Shown here one piece after another: positions 60,499 to 64,000 of a DNA stretch of 64,000 nucleotides. The notes beneath the pieces are model-generated. The model ran no database searches. It was given only the letters and a program-made list of their open reading frames with translations, and had not been told where the DNA came from. Each line of letters begins with the position of its first letter. Positions within the stretch are counted from its first letter, which is position 1. The DNA lies in contig CAVYXF010000015.1 in NCBI GenBank assembly GCA_963772335.1, positions 186,001 to 250,000 on the forward strand. Reading direction: 5' to 3'. Origin of the DNA: CAVYXF01 sp963772335 (lineage in GTDB: Bacteria > Pseudomonadota > Alphaproteobacteria > Rhizobiales > Rhodomicrobiaceae). The translations under genes were made by a program, and so were the position numbers.

Positions 60499-62187
60499 TC
60501 ACTCAACTGCAATGACGACTCTATACAGGAGAAGAATCGTCAGCGCCACTATGATTAGTGATATTCCCCCCAATGTGGCGAACGGGGTTGGCGGAAGTGC
60601 AACAGGTAGGGCCTCGTCCAGCACTCCTGCTCGGTTTAATCGAATTGTAGCCTTGACTCTGCCGTAGCTGTCGATCACCGCGGAAATTCCCGTATTCGCG
60701 GCCCTCACCAGCGGCAGTCCTTCCTCCACTGCGCGCACCCGCACCTGATGCAGATGCTGATAAGGCCCGGTCGAAGTGCCGAACCAGGCATCATTGGTGA
60801 GGTTGAGCAGCCATTCCGGCCGGCTGCCATCGCCATAGGCGCGGCCGGAGAAAATCGCCTCATAGCAGATCAGCGGTGAGAAGGCCGGTGCGCTGCCGGC
60901 TTTCATCAGGCGGCGTTCGGCGCCGCTGGCAAAGCCAGTGTTGAGGTGCGTAAGCTGTTTGATGCCGATGGTCTGCAGCGTTGCCTCGAACGGCACATAT
61001 TCGCCGAAAGGTACCAGATGTACTTTGTCGTAAATGCCCTGGATCTTTGCTCCCGGGCCGAGAACAAAAAGGCTGTTGAAAACTCTGTCGATAGTAAATC
61101 TACCGTCCCCTTGCGCTGTGGCTTCGACGCGCTCGGCGCCCAGCACCATCGACCTGCCTTCGGGCAGCAGATTGGCGAGCGTCTCCTGGACATGCGGGAT
61201 GTAGATCGCACCGTTCAGCATGAAAAGATAGGGAATGGCTGTTTCAGGCCAGATCAGCAGGGTGGGTGCTGGCGTGCCGCCGGTGGGAAGCGGCTGTGTG
61301 CTCAGATCGACGAGGCGCTGCAGATTGGGCTCACGCCGCTCCAGCTTCCATTTGTCGGCCTGAGGAATATTGCCTTGCACGATGCGTAGCTTGATGTCGG
61401 CGTGGACAGCGTCTGCGGCATTGGCGAGCCGCATCGCTCCCCAGCTCCAGCCAAGCCCCACCAACAATAGGCAGAATGCTGGGAGCGCCCATCGTCGAGG
61501 GGAGCTCGCGGCGAAAGGGCCAGCCAGGGTTGCCGGGCTGGCAAAGATCACGATGGCAAACAGTGTCAAGCCGTAGATACCGAACAGCGCGGCGGTCTGA
61601 GCCAAAGCCTCGGAGCCAGCCAGCGCATAACCCCACAAATTCCAGGGGAAACCAGTGAGGATGTGGCCGCGCAGCCATTCCGCTGCAAACAGCGCGAAGG
61701 TGAAAACGAAGATCCGGCTCGCGCCGGGCCGCCAGATGAGCATCGCGACGGCCATGGCGAATGCGTAGAACAGCGCCAGTCCCGCCGGCAGTCCGCTGAT
61801 GGCGAAGGGGATCAACCAGGCGAATTTGTCGGCTTCAACCAGAAAGGCAAAGCCGATCCAGTAGAGCCCTGCGAGAAAAGCGCCAAAGCCAAAACACCAG
61901 CCGACCAAGGCCGCGCGCCATAGCCCTTGCCGACGCGTCAGCGCTTCGTTGGCTGCGATGCCATCCAGAAGCCAGATCAGGCAGGGAAAGGAGAGGAACA
62001 GGAGCGGCCAGACATGGAATGGCGCAAAGCCGAGCACCGAGACCGCGCCTGAAGCGAAGCTGAGCGCCGCGCGGCGCCAGCCGCGAAGCGCGGCGATGCC
62101 GCCGGGCAAAGCTCCGGGAAATTGCGCAAGGAAAGCAGGTCGGCTGTCGGCCAGGCTCACGGGATGTGCCCCTTTCGGGGGCTGCAT
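60499..62187 (-). CDS. lnt: Apolipoprotein N-acyltransferase
   Basis: The enzyme adds the third acyl chain to lipoproteins in the inner membrane. The product is 562 residues: about six N-terminal membrane helices, a periplasmic nitrilase-fold domain with the catalytic triad Glu in LIWPETAIPY, Lys in YDKVHLVPFGEYVPF and Cys in PLICYEAIFSG, and a C-terminal helix. It lies between corC and the HTH gene. Confidence 0.95.
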   Translation of the reverse strand: MQPPKGAHPVSLADSRPAFLAQFPGALPGGIAALRGWRRAALSFASGAVSVLGFAPFHVWPLLFLSFPCLIWLLDGIAANEALTRRQGLWRAALVGWCFGFGAFLAGLYWIGFAFLVEADKFAWLIPFAISGLPAGLALFYAFAMAVAMLIWRPGASRIFVFTFALFAAEWLRGHILTGFPWNLWGYALAGSEALAQTAALFGIYGLTLFAIVIFASPATLAGPFAASSPRRWALPAFCLLLVGLGWSWGAMRLANAADAVHADIKLRIVQGNIPQADKWKLERREPNLQRLVDLSTQPLPTGGTPAPTLLIWPETAIPYLFMLNGAIYIPHVQETLANLLPEGRSMVLGAERVEATAQGDGRFTIDRVFNSLFVLGPGAKIQGIYDKVHLVPFGEYVPFEATLQTIGIKQLTHLNTGFASGAERRLMKAGSAPAFSPLICYEAIFSGRAYGDGSRPEWLLNLTNDAWFGTSTGPYQHLHQVRVRAVEEGLPLVRAANTGISAVIDSYGRVKATIRLNRAGVLDEALPVALPPTPFATLGGISLIIVALTILLLYRVVIAVE

Positions 62188-62244
62188 CGCCTATCAGGGA
62201 ACCAAAGGCAAGCGGCATACCAAGGCGCCACTTGGCCGCGCTGC

Positions 62245-63210
62245 TTATTTGAATGCCAGAACAGCCCCACTCTCCGCAGCAGCAGCCTCGGCCGGCATTT
62301 TCCCCGGCTTGATCCGCACCCGCTTGATTCGCCGGCCATCCGCGTCCAGGATCTCGAACAGATAGCCCGCCCGATGGCCGATCACCTCGCCGGGGGCGGG
62401 CACGCGGCCTAGCATCGAGAAAATCAGCCCGCCGATCGTATCGATATCCTCATCACTCCGACTGGCCAGGGCGTGGCCGATGCGCCGCTCCACCTCATCG
62501 ATGTCCGCGCGGGCGTCGGCAATGTAGCTCTCGCCGTCCTGAACGATCATTGGTGCATGGCTGGTATCGTGCTCATCCTCAATATTGCCGACAACCTCTT
62601 CCAGCAGGTCTTCGATAGAGACCAGGCCGTCGGTGCCGCCATATTCGTCGATAACCAGAGCCAGATGGATGTGCCGGTTCTGCATCCGCACGAGGAGGTC
62701 GAGTGCCGACATCGAGGCCGGCGCGAAGATCACATCGCGCACAATCGCGGCCTCCGCGATGGTCGTGCTCAGGTCGACCTTGCCGATATTGAGTGGATCG
62801 ATCGTCACCTGCGCCTTTCCACCGGTCAGCCAGCCAAGCAGATCCTTGACGTGAACCATGCCGACCGGCTCGTCCAGCGTGTCGCGATAGACCGGAATAC
62901 GCGAATGGCCTGCCTTGGAAATCAGCGCCATGACATCGCCCATGGTCGCACTCTCGTCGATGGCGACGATATCGACGCGCGGCACCATCACATCTTCGAG
63001 ACGCAGGTCCTTGAATTGGAGGACGCGGCTAAGCATGGCCCGCTCCCGCGGGGTGAACGTTGCGCCGTCATCTTCGCGCAGCGCCTCCTCTATGATGGCG
63101 CGCGCATCGGCGCCGCCGGAAAAGCCCAAATTGGCGGCGAGACGATTGAACCAACTCGGGCCGTTTTCGCTGCGCTCGCTGTTTGCAAAACTGGATTTGT
63201 TGTTGCTCAT
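62245..63210 (-). CDS. corC: CorC/HlyC-type CBS-domain protein
   Basis: The product is 321 residues. After a short N-terminal stretch come two CBS domains (LEDVMVPRVDIVAIDESATM, GHSRIPVYRDTLDEPVGMVH; RDVIFAPASMSALDLLVRMQ) with DEYGGTDGLVSIEDLLEEVVG, and a C-terminal CorC_HlyC domain. No transmembrane DUF21 is present, so this is the soluble form encoded between ybeY and lnt, thought to act in divalent-cation transport or membrane-related control. Confidence 0.92.
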   Translation of the reverse strand: MSNNKSSFANSERSENGPSWFNRLAANLGFSGGADARAIIEEALREDDGATFTPRERAMLSRVLQFKDLRLEDVMVPRVDIVAIDESATMGDVMALISKAGHSRIPVYRDTLDEPVGMVHVKDLLGWLTGGKAQVTIDPLNIGKVDLSTTIAEAAIVRDVIFAPASMSALDLLVRMQNRHIHLALVIDEYGGTDGLVSIEDLLEEVVGNIEDEHDTSHAPMIVQDGESYIADARADIDEVERRIGHALASRSDEDIDTIGGLIFSMLGRVPAPGEVIGHRAGYLFEILDADGRRIKRVRIKPGKMPAEAAAAESGAVLAFK

Positions 63211-63225
63211 GGTGGGGTCAAAGGC

Positions 63226-63796
63226 TCAGCCGGCGAACGGCTGCTCCTCCTCGAGATAACTCCTATAGGGATCGGGAATATTTAATGTCGCCAGGATGCG
63301 ACGCTCCAATGCCTCCATTCTCTCGGCATCGGAATCATTGTCGTGATCATGGCCGGCGAGATGCAACAGGCCATGCACCGTCAAATGGGCAAGATGATGG
63401 AGTAAGGGTTTGCCCTCAGTCACAGATTCGTGCGCGACCGTCTCGTAGGCAATAACGATATCGCCGGACGGCACCGCACACAGCATGCGCAAGCCGCGGC
63501 GCAGCCGGAAACGACAACACATTGGTAGGCTTATCCTGGCCACGGAAACGCGCGTTCAGCTCTCGTACAGCCGCATCGGAGGACAATGCGATCGCAATGT
63601 CGGCATTGGCGAGGGGCGGCACAAATCGGGCAGCCGCGTTGACCGCCTCATGCACGATAAGCACAGCACCTTGCAGATTGCGCCATGCGTCGTCGAGAAT
63701 GACGACGCCGGCGGGACTAGGCCCAGGCTCGTCGTCGGACGCAATATCCGTCTCGCCCGGAGGCGGCGTCACGTCCACCATGCTACACTCGATCAT
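63226..63796 (-). CDS. ybeY: Endoribonuclease YbeY / rRNA maturation factor (apparent +1 frameshift near 63,495)
   Basis: The product would be about 189 residues if one base is removed near 63490-63500. The first frame runs from ATG 63796 to PTNVLSFPAAP, the second resumes with GLRMLCAVPSGDIVIAYETV. The zinc site HGLLHLAGHDH (H-x3-H-x5-H) is intact in the second frame. The total length of 571 is one more than a multiple of three. It lies between phoH and corC in the usual order. YbeY acts in 16S rRNA 3' maturation and 70S quality control. Confidence 0.9.
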
Positions 63797-63821
63797 CTTA
63801 CCTATTCATGCTTATTCCGCA

Positions 63822-64000
63822 TCAGCTGGCTCTTTCATAAGCCTCGACGATGCGGGCCACCAATTCATGGCGTACCACATCGGCGGCTGTAAACGGAATA
63901 TGCGCGATTCCCTTTACATTCCCTAATATAGTGATCGCTTCGTACAATCCGGAGGCCTGGCCGAGCGGAAGATCGACCTGCGACGGATCACCGGTCACGA
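63822..64000 (-). CDS. phoH: PhoH-like protein (C-terminal part, truncated by the window edge)
   Basis: The last 59 residues are inside the window: VTGDPSQVDLPLGQASGLYE, then GIAHIPFTAADVVRHELVAR and IVEAYERAS before the TGA at 63822. The VTGD-x-x-Q-x-DLP and F-x-x-x-DVVRH-x-LV runs are typical of the PhoH ATPase C-terminus. The gene continues upstream beyond 64000. It ends 25 bases before ybeY. Confidence 0.92.
   Translation of the reverse strand, partial: VTGDPSQVDLPLGQASGLYEAITILGNVKGIAHIPFTAADVVRHELVARIVEAYERAS

Overview
The window is 64 kb of GC-rich chromosomal DNA from an alphaproteobacterium, most likely of the order Hyphomicrobiales (Rhizobiales). The evidence is gene content and order: phoH-ybeY-corC-lnt-HTH-metK-trmB-rimP-nusA-rnpM-infB-rbfA-truB-rpsO-pnp at the right end, ppk-ppx beside hdaA, a CDP-alcohol phosphatidyltransferase, a DUF2066 gene and purMN in the middle, a DUF6456 regulator, and the intergenic palindrome families typical of the order. 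I cannot name the genus.

Left part (0-8 kb): a PAS-domain protein, an XRE/S24-like repressor divergent from a two-gene unit (a DnaA domain IV-only protein and a DUF6456 protein), sufE, a small membrane-anchored protein of unknown function, DNA polymerase I, and tRNA-Arg(CCG).

8-17.5 kb is the most distinctive region. A secreted protein with curlin-like repeats (a probable functional amyloid) faces a tight six-gene operon on the minus strand. That operon encodes a BcsB-like periplasmic subunit, a processive family 2 glycosyltransferase with an N-terminal MshEN-like domain (a c-di-GMP-binding fold in other proteins), a polytopic membrane protein, a receiver-GGDEF protein whose GGDEF motif is lost, an outer-membrane beta-barrel and a receiver-histidine kinase. 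I read it as a regulated exopolysaccharide synthesis/export system that does not correspond to a textbook bcs, pga or alg operon.

17.5-24 kb holds an intact-looking IS5-family element with terminal inverted repeats and a 5-bp direct repeat, then a periplasmic molybdenum aldehyde oxidoreductase (paoABC type) divergent from a GlxA-type AraC regulator. 24-34 kb is housekeeping: a DnaJ-class chaperone, polyphosphate metabolism, replication control, phospholipid synthesis, purine synthesis and a sulfotransferase-like protein. 34-43 kb is accessory: an orphan HypF lacking its acylphosphatase domain, a Tat-exported sulfite-oxidase-fold molybdoenzyme with its cytochrome b, and a four-gene glycosyltransferase/radical-SAM operon. 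43-64 kb is core metabolism and translation: hemB, threonine ammonia-lyase, the aminoacyl-transferase bpt, the infB/nusA region, metK, lnt and ybeY.

Four otherwise well-conserved coding regions (polA, ybeY, the exopolysaccharide glycosyltransferase and a small membrane protein) each carry a single one-base frame disruption with intact sequence on both sides. Three would need one base removed and one would need one base added. Indel errors in the assembly are the simplest explanation, because inactivation of both polA and ybeY is unlikely. Raw reads would decide.
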